Shown in pieces: positions 25,800-41,943 of a DNA stretch of 64,000 bases. The first letter of the stretch is position 1, and every line of letters begins with the position of its first letter. The translations under genes were made by a program, and so were the position numbers. The stretch spans positions 11,237,861-11,301,860 of the forward strand of contig CM020501.1 in assembly GCA_009823395.1 (NCBI GenBank), read 5' to 3'. This DNA comes from Thamnaconus septentrionalis. Taxonomy: Eukaryota; Chordata; Actinopteri; Tetraodontiformes; Monacanthidae. The notes under the pieces are model-generated. The model made no database searches. It was given only the letters and a program-made list of their open reading frames with translations, and was not told where the DNA came from.

Positions 25800-28440
25800 T
25801 GCGCTTCTTCGCTGGGATTCGGTTGCAGCAACTAACGCTTAATACAAGTGGGGTTTTTTTTCTCTTTTTCACTGATTTGTATGCGTTTTTCAACATACAT
25901 ATTGGCTATGATCAGTCAACATACTGCGATTTTGCCCTCCTCAGTGTATGTTGGATATTGTATGGGACTGTTTTGTTTGTCTGAATAAAACCAGTATGCA
26001 TAAATAAAAGCAAATTACTATTGTGATTTTTTTTTTATAGTTGATTTTAAGTGCATAGTCATTTAAAAACAACTTCACAATTCTGACAAGTATATAACTG
26101 GAATAGTGGACGGTTGCTTTTATTTTTGACTTTGTAGTGCACTGAATTACAGCAGTAATTATATACTGTTGTGCTCAAGAAGAATTCAGCCATCTGCCTA
26201 ATTTGCATATCCTGTCAGCATAATTATTTTCATACGTAATAAAATCAAATCAGCTTTGTTTTTGCCATGTCCTCAACATAGTGATGTCTGTCAACTTTGT
26301 ATGTCAGGTAATTGTTTAAAAGAATATGTTACCCCTAATTCAATAGAATAAGTGTTTGCATAAATCACCCAACAGCAGAGGCTATGCTTATCGAATTTGG
26401 CTAAGAAGGCAAATTGAAACGCAATTTATCTTAATACATTGGTGTTTGATGGCCTAGTTCCTATGTTTGTATAAACTCCAACGGGATAGCTATTTAAAAA
26501 TAAAATTCATACTGAATCTCGTAACTAGAGATGTGTTATTTTGTCCCATGAGGAGAGGCAAATTTAAGGAATACTAAGCCTCAAACAGTGTTTGATGTGT
26601 CCGATCTTGCAGTCGAACATAAGAAATGCACATTAATGCATACAAAGATTTCACCAAGCAGCGTCATACAAGCTCATCTCTGTGATGGGAGGGAACCGAA
26701 AGAGGGTTTGACATGTATGAGGAACTTTGTTTCACTACAGCACAACATCACACTGACAGATGTCTGCATCCTGCGGCACTGGAAACCTAACGCTGAAACA
26801 AAGCGACAGCTCTGCTTTGCTTGCCTTTTCAAATAACGACCAACAACTCAAGTCTTGTGAGGTGTTTACATAGTTGAGGCTCCCTGAAGGGAGGCCTCTG
26901 TGCCCTTTTTAGATCCAAATACAGCCAATCTAAATAGTTTGTATACAGCATGATTTCATCGACATTCAGATTCCCTTAATAAAAAAACAAAAACATTGCC
27001 CTCTGCTTTCTCTGCTCATGCTGGTGACTTTTCATTTTCTCATTGGGACATCTAAGCAACTATGAATGTTGTTGCCACAGAGGCAGCCGGCGTCACCATC
27101 ACCACTGACCTCCCAGTAGAGTGTAGCTGTGCCCTGAGGGACCCTGAGTGTCATGGAAGCCAGCAGCACAACCCTTGAGACAGAGGCCTCATCTCTGGTG
27201 TAATGACCTGAAAAAAAATAGCAAACCTGTTCACTGCAGCTTGAAGGTAGCGCTTCTCAGGGTTAGGCTTTGTAAAAGGTTCAATGATCTTTGGGTTGAA
27301 CTTGAAGATTGTACCATATTCTTATACTCTAAAAACGCTGTGCAGAAATAATGAGAGAATCCATTGCATGTCTATGAGTAACTGCAATCGCATTCCCACC
27401 TTTAAATATCACTCTACTGAATTGTTTTTAATCGAAACAGTTTAACAAAATGACAACACAAATACTACACCAATGAGCTACACATTTATAGGAAATGAAT
27501 GTGCTGGCCTACAGAGGCATTGAGCCGGGCCTCTTTGTGTTACTACCAAACCTGCTTGGATGCATTGCAAACTCATTCATTCATATCCACAAAACATCCT
27601 ATGTTGGTTCAACAGCTCCTGCAGGAGAGCAACATCCCCCAACATCCCTAAAACCTCAAAAGTAGCTTTTCATCTGAACAGTCTCAATGGCTTAACATGC
27701 CTGCACAGTTGTGTGTTGAGATATGATTTCCCTTTTCAATAAGGTTGTAATTGTGGATTAGCTGCAGCAGAGACATACTTGTCTTATGGTCACAGATGAT
27801 TTACAGGTTTGAGTCTGATGTCATAAATATATGAAAGGTCTTTTACATTACTTAATCTTTTTGTACATAACATATAGTACGTCTTCCTTTTTTAAAATTC
27901 AGTGCACACACTGTGTGTAGTGCTGGTAAACACTGGTGTGGCCGGACAACGGTTCACAGACCAACTTAACGTGTTTACACGCCTCAAGACAGGTTCTGCC
28001 TGTTTTGTAATCTAGTGTATTGTTTATAGCTCTTGCACAAATGATACTGTTTCTGTCTAATAAAATAGATAGTAAGATTAAAAGTTAGTAATAGTTTGTA
28101 AATCAAACACACACAGCAGTGGTTGGTCTTACTGATATAAATCTGAATTTATGTAAAAGTTTATTTTTTTTATTTCATTTGCAAAGGCAGTTTGACTACA
28201 TCAAAAAATAGAAATCCTCTGTTTAGATTGTATTTATTTCTATGTTTATTATTTTTTTCTATGATACCACATATTTATTTACTATTGTTTGATCATCGTC
28301 TAGTTTTTACATTTTTCCCAGCGAGTTCATGCAACAAATGAAATACTAGTATTCCACCGAGAGAGGGCGCTAGAGTGAGTTAAAGTGATCGCGAGGTTAT
28401 CCAAATCTCATGGCAACTGTCTGTCTCTTTATTTCTCGCG
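25800..28440. other. lrba-rps3a intergenic region
   Basis: Mostly AT-rich and noncoding between the two divergent promoters. A 38-codon open frame at 27062-27178 has no recognised similarity. No repeat family was identified. Confidence 0.55.
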
Positions 28441-28480
28441 GTATTTCGTGTTTCCTCCTCTTTTACTCCCTGTAGCCAAC
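28441..28480 (+). promoter_or_regulatory. rps3a: rps3a 5' UTR with TOP-like pyrimidine tracts
   Basis: Pyrimidine-rich runs (TTTCCTCCTCTTTTACTCCC) lie 10-30 bp before the start codon, as expected for the 5' terminal oligopyrimidine tract of a ribosomal-protein mRNA under mTOR control. The exact cap site is not visible. Confidence 0.5.
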
Positions 28481-31509
<3,029 letters not shown>

Positions 31510-31526
31510 AACACCCTGACAGATTT

Positions 31527-31532
31527 AATAAA
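31527..31532 (+). terminator. rps3a: rps3a polyadenylation signal
   Basis: AATAAA 18 bp after the stop codon, giving a very short 3' UTR typical of ribosomal-protein genes. Confidence 0.9.
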
Positions 31533-31805
31533 AAATGTAAATGACCAAAGTGCTTCTGTGGTTGTTTTTGTGCAGCAGAGTCTTGAAATCAAGATCCTAA
31601 ACCTACCTTAAACATTTTTTTTTAAATATCCCATTTGAACAACTTTAACTGTACAATATTAAAAACAGGAAACCTAATGACAAATTGAGGCAACTTGACT
31701 TGGTTGAGATTCTGTTAGAATTCATCCACTAGGTGGTGCGATGCAGCTATTGAATCTGAATTTACTTGAAATAATTCCACAAAATGTCAATCCAGATTTA
31801 ATGCA

Positions 31806-31811
31806 TTTATT
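31806..31811 (-). terminator. sh3d19: sh3d19 polyadenylation signal, candidate
   Basis: AATAAA on the minus strand (TTTATT on plus), about 160 bp past the expected sh3d19 stop and facing the rps3a 3' end. Confidence 0.6.
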
Positions 31812-31970
31812 AATCTCAGACAATAGTTCGATTCATAACTTAAGAAAGGTGAAAAGATGTCACACTTGAGGAAAAAACATTGAATTCAGATTTTAAGATT
31901 GATTTGAGCAATCTTGTTGAACTTCTTAATCTCTTCAATCCTGATTGTTCTGTTTGCTCCAGCCACAAAA

Positions 31971-32080
31971 CTACTCCAGTACTTGCAGATAGTTTTTCGG
32001 TACTAAGGCACGTTCCCTCTTAAGTCACCCAGGAACCACTCCTCATCGACAGACTCCAGACCAGTAATAACGTCTCCAAC
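31971..32080 (-). pseudogene. sh3d19: sh3d19 last exon (end of SH3-5) with one-base frameshift
   Basis: The exon reads VGDVITGLESVDEEWFLGDL and RG, then meets a premature TAG at 32003-32005 after three wrong residues. One base more in the GGGAACG run (32012-32017) would restore a typical SH3 ending and a TAG at 31971-31973. Everything upstream is in phase across 20 exons. Either this is a sequencing/assembly indel or a real truncation of about 14 residues that removes the last beta-strands of SH3-5. Confidence 0.85.
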
Positions 32081-35000
32081 CTGAGGGTAAAATGACAGCA
32101 GGCATTTAATATTATAATCTGAAAATAAATTCACAGAAAGTATTTGAAACTGCCAGTGTACCTTGAGGGAGAGCTCTTCCTCGCAGTCTGATGCAAAGTC
32201 GAACAGGGCCCTCGCTCTGCCACCACTAGCACTAGCCGCAGCAGCAGCAATATAAGGGTTACTAGATGACTGCTGGTCTGTTGAAGGAAATCAGTTGCAT
32301 TAATAATTAAATATGATTGCAACAAAACCACATTTTGCAACAAGCTGAAAAAGAACTGATTTAATGGTGGAATTAATTCATCCCTATGTGTGCACTGACC
32401 CGGAGGTCCTGTCATGATTAAGATTAGATCAGTACAGTCTGTCCTATTACAGGACTTGCCAAGCTTGAAAATATTTAAATTTAAAATTCTCACTCAAAAG
32501 ACCCACACTGGCAAACATTTTTTTTTAAAACACGTTACCCCTCAAAATGTGTCTGAATTATCCCTGTATACTACTTATTCTGTTATATTACATCTCCATG
32601 GCCGGTTTTTCGATGTACTGTAATACCTGGGCAGCTCTGAACGAAGGCCCTGGGAAAGATGCCCTCCCTGCCTCTGAGGCGACCGGAGCTCCAGTCAGAG
32701 TCAATGTGCCGAGTGATCAGAATATAATCTCCCTGCTGGAAGGACAGGTCACCGTCGGAGTTGCCGGCAAAGTCATATTGGGCCACCACCCACTCTACAC
32801 CAGACTGAGACACCTGGTACATACGCAAGAGAAGAAATAATTAGGTTGATTATTTAAAAAGAAACTTGGCATCTATTGAGCCTGTCAGTCACAAAACTGT
32901 AGTCAGCCTGGTACTGAAATATTACCTGGACACTTTCATTATCTTCATGCTGTGTACTTGTTGAAGCAACCATCCCTGTTCAGGAAAAGGAAATAAATAA
33001 GTTGGCAAATTCCAATCATATTTTTTTTAAAAGAAAAAAGACCTTTGTAATTAGTTGCTAACTAGTCCTGCAGTGAAAAGAAGTTTCTTTAGACAGATTT
33101 TTAAAAAGATACTTCCTCTTCCTGGAAAACTAACAAAGGCTGAATAATTGCATAAAAGCATCCGCGCAAGATATTTCTTAACTCCCTGCTATTGTCTGTG
33201 TTGCACGAGTCTGTAGGCAGCTCAAGTTCACTGTTTAAATACTCTTTGTAAACAGATGGTTTAAAATAAACAGAAGCACCGACTCCTGCCGCGCGATGAC
33301 AGCCAGTCGACAGGGAAAGGAATCAGTCTCACCAGGCAGAGCGATCCTGCTGGACTGTGTCTGTTGTTCACTCGCAGGTGGAGGCAGATCTTCAACAATC
33401 TCCACGAAGTTGAGTGGGAAGATGCCGGTGAGGGTGCCGACCTGTCCCCGGGCCCACTCCTGTCCAACATACGCTTTCAGCTTGATCACATCCCCCTCAA
33501 AAAAAGACAGCTCGTCGCTGTGCTCGCCCTCAAAGTCGAACCTCGCCACACACATTGGACCACTTTGGGAGGGCAAAAAAACAACATCATCAACATTAGA
33601 ATATCTGTAAAACAAGTGTGAGACCAGTGTGAGACACCTGGGGTGCAGAGACGGTACCTGACTGTAGCGGTGGGTGGCTTTGGTTTTCGTTCAGGCAGCG
33701 GTTTGGGTGAATTGGACTGAAAAAAGTATAAAATGTAACCTGTTAAAATCTATGTATATTAAAATAAAGACTGCTGAATCATCATAATCATCATCGTCGT
33801 CACCATTTCAAAACAGAAACTTACCAGCACTTTGACAAAACTGGCAGGAAAAAAGCCACTGGCTCCCCTACAGGTTCCGCTGTACCATTCACTGTCCACT
33901 TGCTCCACCATGGTCGCGACATCTCCGGCTCTCAGAGCCAGCTCTCCTGGACCCTCTGTGTCAAAGAAGTCAGCTATTCAGCACTGTAATATTGTTGTAA
34001 TTGTTCAAATATATATAAATATATTTAATATATTTCAGGTATTTTAAAGAAAAACTGTATGAGAGTGTTTAGTCCGCAGTATTTGAATATCTTATTTTAA
34101 AAACTAAATCTTACATTTACGCTGAAAACATTTTCAGTTGGTAACTTACCTGGACTGAAGTCAAATATGGCCTGCACCGTCATTCCTGATGCGGCACTCT
34201 ACAAGATGACAAGAGGTTATGAGAGGACTGAATGGCTTTGAGTTCAGGCATTATATAGCAGCAAAATAAGGACGTTGACCTGTTGCGCGGACTTTGGTGA
34301 AGCCGAGTCAAGCGGAGTTATGATCTTCATGTGAGACTTCTGGGCTCTGCCTCTGGTACCTCCTATCTGACACTCAAACGTGTTGAGGTCAACCTCCTCC
34401 AGCAGCAGGAGCACCTCATTTTTCTGTTGAAAAAAGGACGAAAGGTTATGGCAGAGTTGAAACTGATGCAACACTTTGACATAAAGACAGGTGGTGAGTA
34501 AAAGCCGATTGGATACCTGGAAGGACAGCCCTCCTGTACTGCTGCCATTGTGGTCAATGGCAGCGATCCCGTGTGGAAGTGGAAGCTGGTGCAACAACGA
34601 CAAAGAAAAAAACAGGCACAATTAGAAACATTAAGGATGTGATCACAGTACCCAGTGGGAGTCTCTGGCCGTGTCTCACCGTGTACTTGTTGTAGAGACG
34701 GTGTCCCGGGTTGGGTCTTGGAGGTAAGACAGGACACTTCCTGGGAAGCTTCTGTTTCTGTGATGCGTTCCACGACTGGGATCGACCTGCTGACTGAAGG
34801 CTGGGTGGGGGGGGCCTCCCTGGCCCCGTTTTTGCCAGGGGAGGACGTGGCGGAAGGGTCTTGGTTTTAGTCAGCCTCCTAAAGGTAAGCAGGGAAAGGT
34901 CATTTGATCATGTGGTACGAGCATAACTCACAGCTGCAATTGTTTCCTCTTTTACATACCGAGGTGGTAGCGATAAATCTGGGCCAGGATGGAAAGAATC

Positions 35001-38000
35001 CTGCTGGATGAAACAAGTCCAAATAAGCACAAAAATTAAAAACACCCACACAGGTCACAGGAGAAGATCATTTTGGGACCAGACTACAGATGCACAAGGT
35101 TTGCTGAACTACCATCAGCACAATGGCAGGAAACCTGTTTATGGGTCAACAATAGTTTCTTTGTTGGTGGATACATGAGGAAAGAAAGGTGAGTCACACA
35201 GCAGTTGGTTTGCATGAGGCCAATGTCCAACATGAAATTCAGGTTGCATTGTGACAGATAAACTTCCCTGTCCGTATAAATGGCAGGTATTTAGGTATTT
35301 AGAGAACCATTTCCTAAAAGTCTGCAACCCTTCTGAGTTTGAAAAAAAGTCTTAATATTTGAAACGTACATACAATAGTCAGGAAAATCTCACCTGGAAG
35401 GCAGAAACTTGTCTGCCCAAGTCTCCCACTGGCTTTTGAGTCGGGAGAGGAGGGGGTTTGTCCTCGAAGTTATCTGACACTGAGAAGACAAGAGACTTTT
35501 CGGCATAACACAACAACACCACATGTTGCCAAAAGGAAAACTGTGCATCGTGTAACATACCATTGATCTGTTAAAACCGTAGAAGTGTGAAACTCAATGC
35601 AGCTTTAAGAAAGTTGGACTTACAGGAGTTTGTTTTGCTGGGGACCCTGATGGTGGTCGGCCTCCGGGTCGCGGTTGGTCTGGTTGAAGAGACTCCACCG
35701 CTGTCTGTATTCTGCACAGGTTTAATCTGGATGGCATCTGGACAGTTGGGCATTTATGACACATTTATTGGCTGCCCTTGAGCAATACGTTGTCTGATGT
35801 GAAATAACTCTGAATATCATCTGGAAAAACTACGCAGGTTGATTTTGCTACTGTGGAAGTAAAATGATAGAATAGAATTTGCCAATTTTGAAACAAGAAA
35901 TCAATAACATTTTTAACCTTACTTGCAATAAGCATAAATATTTTTATGTCAAACATCTGCATGTTTTCAGTCTTATGTTTTTGCTTGTTATACATTATTA
36001 TAATTCAGATTCTGAAATGTGTTTAATCAGCACTTTTGTACTTTCCCTGGTTATTCCGTTTTTTGTGTGGAAGAGCAAGATTTGATTATCTCAGCGTGGT
36101 AAAAGGATTCCAGTGGGGAGAAATGGCTAACCCAACTTCCAGTGGAATATTATTTATGCTTGCACAGGCAAAATATTCCATCTTATACAACATTTGTTTG
36201 GGTTGCACACAACTTAAAGGGGGGAAAATATAGTTTTACATTACACCGTGTTTTGATCACAAGCAATCTGGATCCAATCTGGATGTGACCACGTCACTGA
36301 CTACCAACAAATAGAGCAAAGATCAGCAGAAAAAAATAGACAAATACAGGAGAACAACTTGAATCGCAACAATCATTAATAATCATCCAGTGTGAAAATA
36401 CTGCTACTCACTTGGGCTGTCTGTATACTCGTTCTGCCTGAATACCGACGTCGAGTTGTGGTTGTTAATGTTGAGGTTGGGTTTTAGAGGCTCCTTGTGA
36501 GGTTTGGGTGGAGGTGTGGGGAGAACTAGCGAGGACTCCTCCTCATAGATGCTGTTTGCTCTGGTCAGGACAGGCGGGTGTGATCTGTTGCTGTGTATAG
36601 CCTCTAGCTCCTCTTTAATGGAGAGTCTGTTGGTGGAGGCTGCAGGCTTCTTGGGTGCATTCGGTTTGCCCTGTGGCATTGCGCTTATGACCAATACGTT
36701 CTGACTGTCATCGTCGGTGGTGTGGTTGAACGTTGGTTTTAGCGCAATGGAAGGTTTGGCGGCGACTGGAGGCTTGTTGGTGGACTTCCTGGGTTGAGGC
36801 TCCGGTTTGGCCAGTTCGGGTCCATTGGCTGATTCAGCCTGGCTCTCGAAGGCCTGGATTCTGGCTCTGATGTTGCGTTGACTTTGGCTAGTTGTCATCT
36901 CGCCGTCAGCATCGCCCCCCTCTAGATCCTCGTCCGATTGTTCAGGAAGGTCGCCGCTCTCCTCCCTCTCGTTATCTTCAGTAAATGCCTCCAATAACTC
37001 CTTCAAATACTCATTCGATTGGACCTCCTTGGGATCACTGCAAGTACTGTCAGAATTTTCACTGATTTTCACCAAAGGCTGAACTTCTGTTTCTTCTGCA
37101 CTGGCTTTCTTTAGACATTTTGTCCGTGGGAGTGGAGTGGGCCGTGGACTGACATGGGAAGTTGTTGGAGTGTCTTCTCGAACAACAGATAGCTGAGGCT
37201 CGGAAGGAAGATCCCAGTACACAGTGACCGATCTGGTGCAGGAACCTGTCTGGTTGGGTAAACCTGACTTGCAGTCACTTTGTTCCTCAACGCCTGACGG
37301 TGAAATGTTTGTCTCAACCTTCTCATCAGCAAGTTCAACACTTTCAGCAGTCTGTGTGACCTCCAATGGTTTGGGTGGAGATGGCCTTGGTGGTTTTTGA
37401 GGCTTTTTACCTGAGACAAAAAGGGTTGGACTAAGATGAAATCGAAATGTATTTTGAAAGAATTAACAGATTTATTGCTGTTACTACACCTTACCAGCTG
37501 TTTTTTTCTTGGCAGGTGAGTCTACCCTCACAGGGTCGGTCTGTGTTGCACTGCTGGTCCAGCTGAAGCGACGTGGGGCAGCTACCGGCCTGACAACGTG
37601 CTCCTCCTGGGTCTTCTCATGAATCACCTGATCATAGGATGGTGGGAGCTAAGTCATGAAAAAGAGATTCATTCATACAAATACACATTATTTTCCAAAT
37701 TCGTGATGCGATTGTGTTGTTGGTACCTGTTGAACATGTTGATATATTTCATTACTTAAGAAACACATTCCTGGTTTGGTCACTTCATGTTTAAAATCCC
37801 CAAATTAAAAATTCACTCCCTTTGTCATTCTAGATCATGATTAATCAAGAAAAGTCATTCACTGCCAGTCAAGCATGGCCTACCTGGGATGCATCCTGAA
37901 TTCCTGCAGACCAGCCAGCCTGAGATGGTGGTGGTGGTGGAGGAGGTAAAATCACAGAAGTTCCTGAGAACCAGCGGTTACTGGCCAGAGGTTCTGCTGA

Positions 38001-41000
38001 GACGATGGTGATCTCTGGCCGTCTGAAAAACATTCCACAAAAAGACAGTCATCAGTGCCTAGTTTTTTCCTTTCTCTTAGTTCAGACTGTGTTCCAAGTA
38101 TCCTCCCACTACCTTCTTTCTCTGCTGGGCTCGCTCTGAGGGGTTTTTGCTGAAGATAAAAGGATATATTGTGTTATTCATTTACTTTTTCACCCACAGT
38201 CTGAAAATGATAGATAGGTACAGTTGTTTTATTTTGATGACTTTGACACACTCAAAAAATACCACCAAAACTTATTTCCCGTGACTTACTTCGTTTGATG
38301 GCGGCTCGTATGGAAAACAGAGGCCCTTGGCTGAAAAAGACAGCAGAGACAACAGGAAGTCATTGAGATGAGGGCATTATACCAGCAATCATGTTCATAG
38401 CTAAGTGCTGACTGTTACTAAAAAAATTTGCCAGGCTCCCAGGACTGAAATATGCTCATTACATGCCATACATGCACCACTAATGCTAAAACTTAAATAG
38501 GATTAATATAATCCGCCGATAAGACAAAAAATAGTAGAGACAGTAGAGAACAAAGAGAATATAATAGAAGGGGGAAATAACTAAGACAGGATCAAGCAGG
38601 AAAAATATTACACTTGAAGTTTTAATCTGTAACATTATGTCATCAATGCTGAATGGTAAAATTAGGTCAGACTGACTATGATCTCGTCACAACAAATATA
38701 AATGGCATCATGGGTAAGAAATCAATAAAACATGTTTGGCTAGATTCATGCACAATGAATATAACCTGATGGATCAATACCCTGATGTGTTTGACATAAA
38801 AAAACCCAAAACTTGTATTTTATGTCTTTAATGTATTTTGACAGGTTTTAGAATAAAAACACACCTCCGGTACATAAAAAAGAAAATAGTGTGCTCTATT
38901 GAGAAAGGACATGCCTGTTAAATCTAATGCCCACAGCTAGAAAACAAACAAACCCTACCTTACATATACACAGGACAAACTATCCAATAGATCAGCCTTT
39001 TCCCCGTATTTTTAAGAATAATATCCACATTGTCCAGAAACTTCAAGAATTTTTAACATGAAGAAAAAACTGCTGTCTCTTCCTGATTCAAAGTGTAGAG
39101 ATCCAAAACCACGGCAATCCACAGTGAATTCTCCTGACAGGAGAGGCGGCTCACGCTTAACACATCCCTTGCTCATTAAGCACCGAGTGCAGGAAGGCTG
39201 ATGTAAACTCTCTCTGGGAAAACCCTGTTGCCTCGCCCTCTACTTCAGAACACGCAGCTCTTATGGTTGATTAGCATCATCATCCGAAGGCCATAAACAT
39301 CCACGGAGACTGACTGTGACACATTTTGTCTGTCCCAGTGAGGATTTACTTTCATTTATAGCGCGGCGTGACATCCTCGTGGCCATGTTGACCTGCTGTC
39401 AAGCTGTCAAACTGTCAATGAGAAAGGATCAGTGTATTGTCTGGTCCATTCACAACGCCCTCATCAGCACATCTGACTGTTAAAGAGACAGCACCAAGTT
39501 TCCCAGCAGCAGACAGAGGGCAGCGCTGCATATCAAACCCCAGCAGTAATTTCAAAGGCTGACGTACCTCGAATTGAAAGGATCCGACTTGGTTCTCTCA
39601 GGACGACCTGTGGAGGAGAGCAGAGTTCAGAATGGGGTGAAGAAGCAATGTTAGCATCCCGAAAACTGAAATCTTACCCATGCGTTGCTTAGCACTAGGT
39701 CTATGGGAGCTCTGTTGATATTTTTTTATATATACAGATTCTGGGGTTTCACATGGAAAGAGTTCCACTCAACAGACACCTACGGTAGCTCCAACATAAA
39801 GAGCAACAGCAGAAAAACATGTGCCCTCACTGCTCGTCCCCAAGATGTGGCAGCGCAATGTTTTTAGCTGAAACAGCCAATTTAGCCACCATGCTACATT
39901 ATATATAAATTCACATATATAACAACTTCACTTCATATATATAACTTCACTGAGTATAAAAAAGTATTTTTAACCTGACAATATGAGCAACTCTAATTTG
40001 AATTACTTTCACTTTACCTTCATGACCCCCATAAAGGTATGATTCTGGTTTACAATAAGCTGCCTGCTGTTGATCATAGAAACAAAGTAATCAGAGGGTA
40101 TAGACTTTAAGAGTGGGGCCTTTCAATGGAAAGATTTGAAAAGATTTAATATCCTTAACTTAATAAACAAAAATTCCTTCCAGGGTTAAATTGACTGTAT
40201 TCCTACACAGAAGACACACTGCAATTAACAGGACAAGGAAAGAATCCTGATAGACCAGTTAGCCTTGTGGATGTTGTTAAAGCAATTTACAGTAAATGAT
40301 GAATATTCAAACAAAGGATATGAATATCTCACTGAATGAACAACTACTCTGTCCATCTATCTTTAAGAGTTATTTGATAAGCGTTTAAAAAAAATCAGTC
40401 AGATTAATGAGGCTCAGTATTTTTGAAACCATGTGATCCACCTGACACACTTTTTTCCCATCACTTATACTGACCAAGATTTTTCCGTATAACATAGCAG
40501 AAGTGTCAACTTTAGTTTCATAATCATACAGAGGAAACAATCAAAAGAATGTTAAAACAAAACAATGCATTCATTTGTTTACATTTCCAATTCATTGGCA
40601 TAAGAATACATTAAAAAGTCAATACTGTTGTTAACCGTCAAACCCGAAACCATGACCTCGTTGCCAGACAGGCCCACCTGTCACACCTGTTCCCTGTTAT
40701 CTTTTACCGCCACACTGCTACTGCTTCAGGTTACTCTTTAACAGGATGAAAGGAAAAAAACACTCTCCTATAGCTTTACCAGGAGTAAAAGGGTGGTTTT
40801 AGTACCTTTCGGACAAAGTACGTATCTTGGGCAGCGCACATAAACACACCATTTCCTTGTTAAGGTCCTACTGTGGTAAAATCTGGAACAGGAGACTCAA
40901 AAACTACTTTTGCCCTCTATACACTGTGCCAACACATGAGTATGTATCCCTACCTGTGAGGAATCAAAGGGGTAAGTCTCAAACCTTCAGCATCCAGAGT

Positions 41001-41309
41001 TTTTCCCAACAGGTGTGTACCTCCCTCCTGATCCAGCGAATGTGATAAATAGACACACACTCCCACAGACAACACAGGAGAGTGGGAGGGACCTATAATG
41101 GCCCAGCTCTCCTGTGTTTACTCAGCCAATCTTATGAACTGGAATGTGGTCATTCAGGAAGTTGTGCCTGTGACACACGACACGCCATATCATTGTCTTC
41201 TTATTTTCTTTTTTTTTGTTACAAATATAAGAGTCATTTACACTCACTGTAGTATATAAAAAATAATTAAACATTTTGTTTCCCAACATGAATCTAAGAG
41301 TGACTAGTT

Positions 41310-41348
<39 letters not shown>

Positions 41349-41876
41349 ATCCCTTTGGGAGCCCATGGTAAGAAAGCCAACATTGAACATTGTTGTCTGA
41401 AAGGGGGTATAATATATGCATGTCTTATCTGGCACTCAGGGTTGGTGGAGGTGATGGAGCAAATCCCAGCTGTCGTGGGTTAACTTATGGTGCGCAATTG
41501 CTCAGTAGTACCTAAGGTCTGTTAGTTATGCGGCTGGCATATTATCTAGACAAACATGCACCTCCCCAATCTCACCGACTGGCAGTTGAGAGACTCCAGT
41601 GAACTATCTCTGACAAAAAAAAAATCTGATTGAACCGAAATGGAGACAGATGGGGAGGGACACTGGTAGAGCGGCTCGATTGAAGAGGCAGGCCTGCAGA
41701 CTCAATCCAAATATTATTCTGTTGCTTAACTAGAGGAATCAAATGTTATCAGAATGTAACTTCACAGGAAGGTTTCACATTTTTAGGAAGGTCTTGAATA
41801 GACCAGTTACGATATTATTAAATTACTTTTGATTTTGGATTCTGCCTTTGCTATTTGTCAGTCACTAACATGGGTG

Positions 41877-41943
<67 letters not shown>

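Larger units (their letters stand above)
24660..25800 (-). promoter_or_regulatory. lrba: CpG-rich lrba promoter and 5' UTR region
   Basis: High CpG density surrounds and precedes the lrba start codon, in contrast with both flanks. The 5' UTR and transcription start lie here but their exact limits cannot be fixed by eye. There is no TATA box at an obvious position, consistent with a broad housekeeping-type promoter. Confidence 0.65.

Noticed and set aside
27062..27178. A 38-codon ORF (MNVVATEAAGVTITTDLPVE…) between lrba and rps3a
   Set aside because: No family resemblance, no splice partners and no promoter signal; not enough to call a gene.
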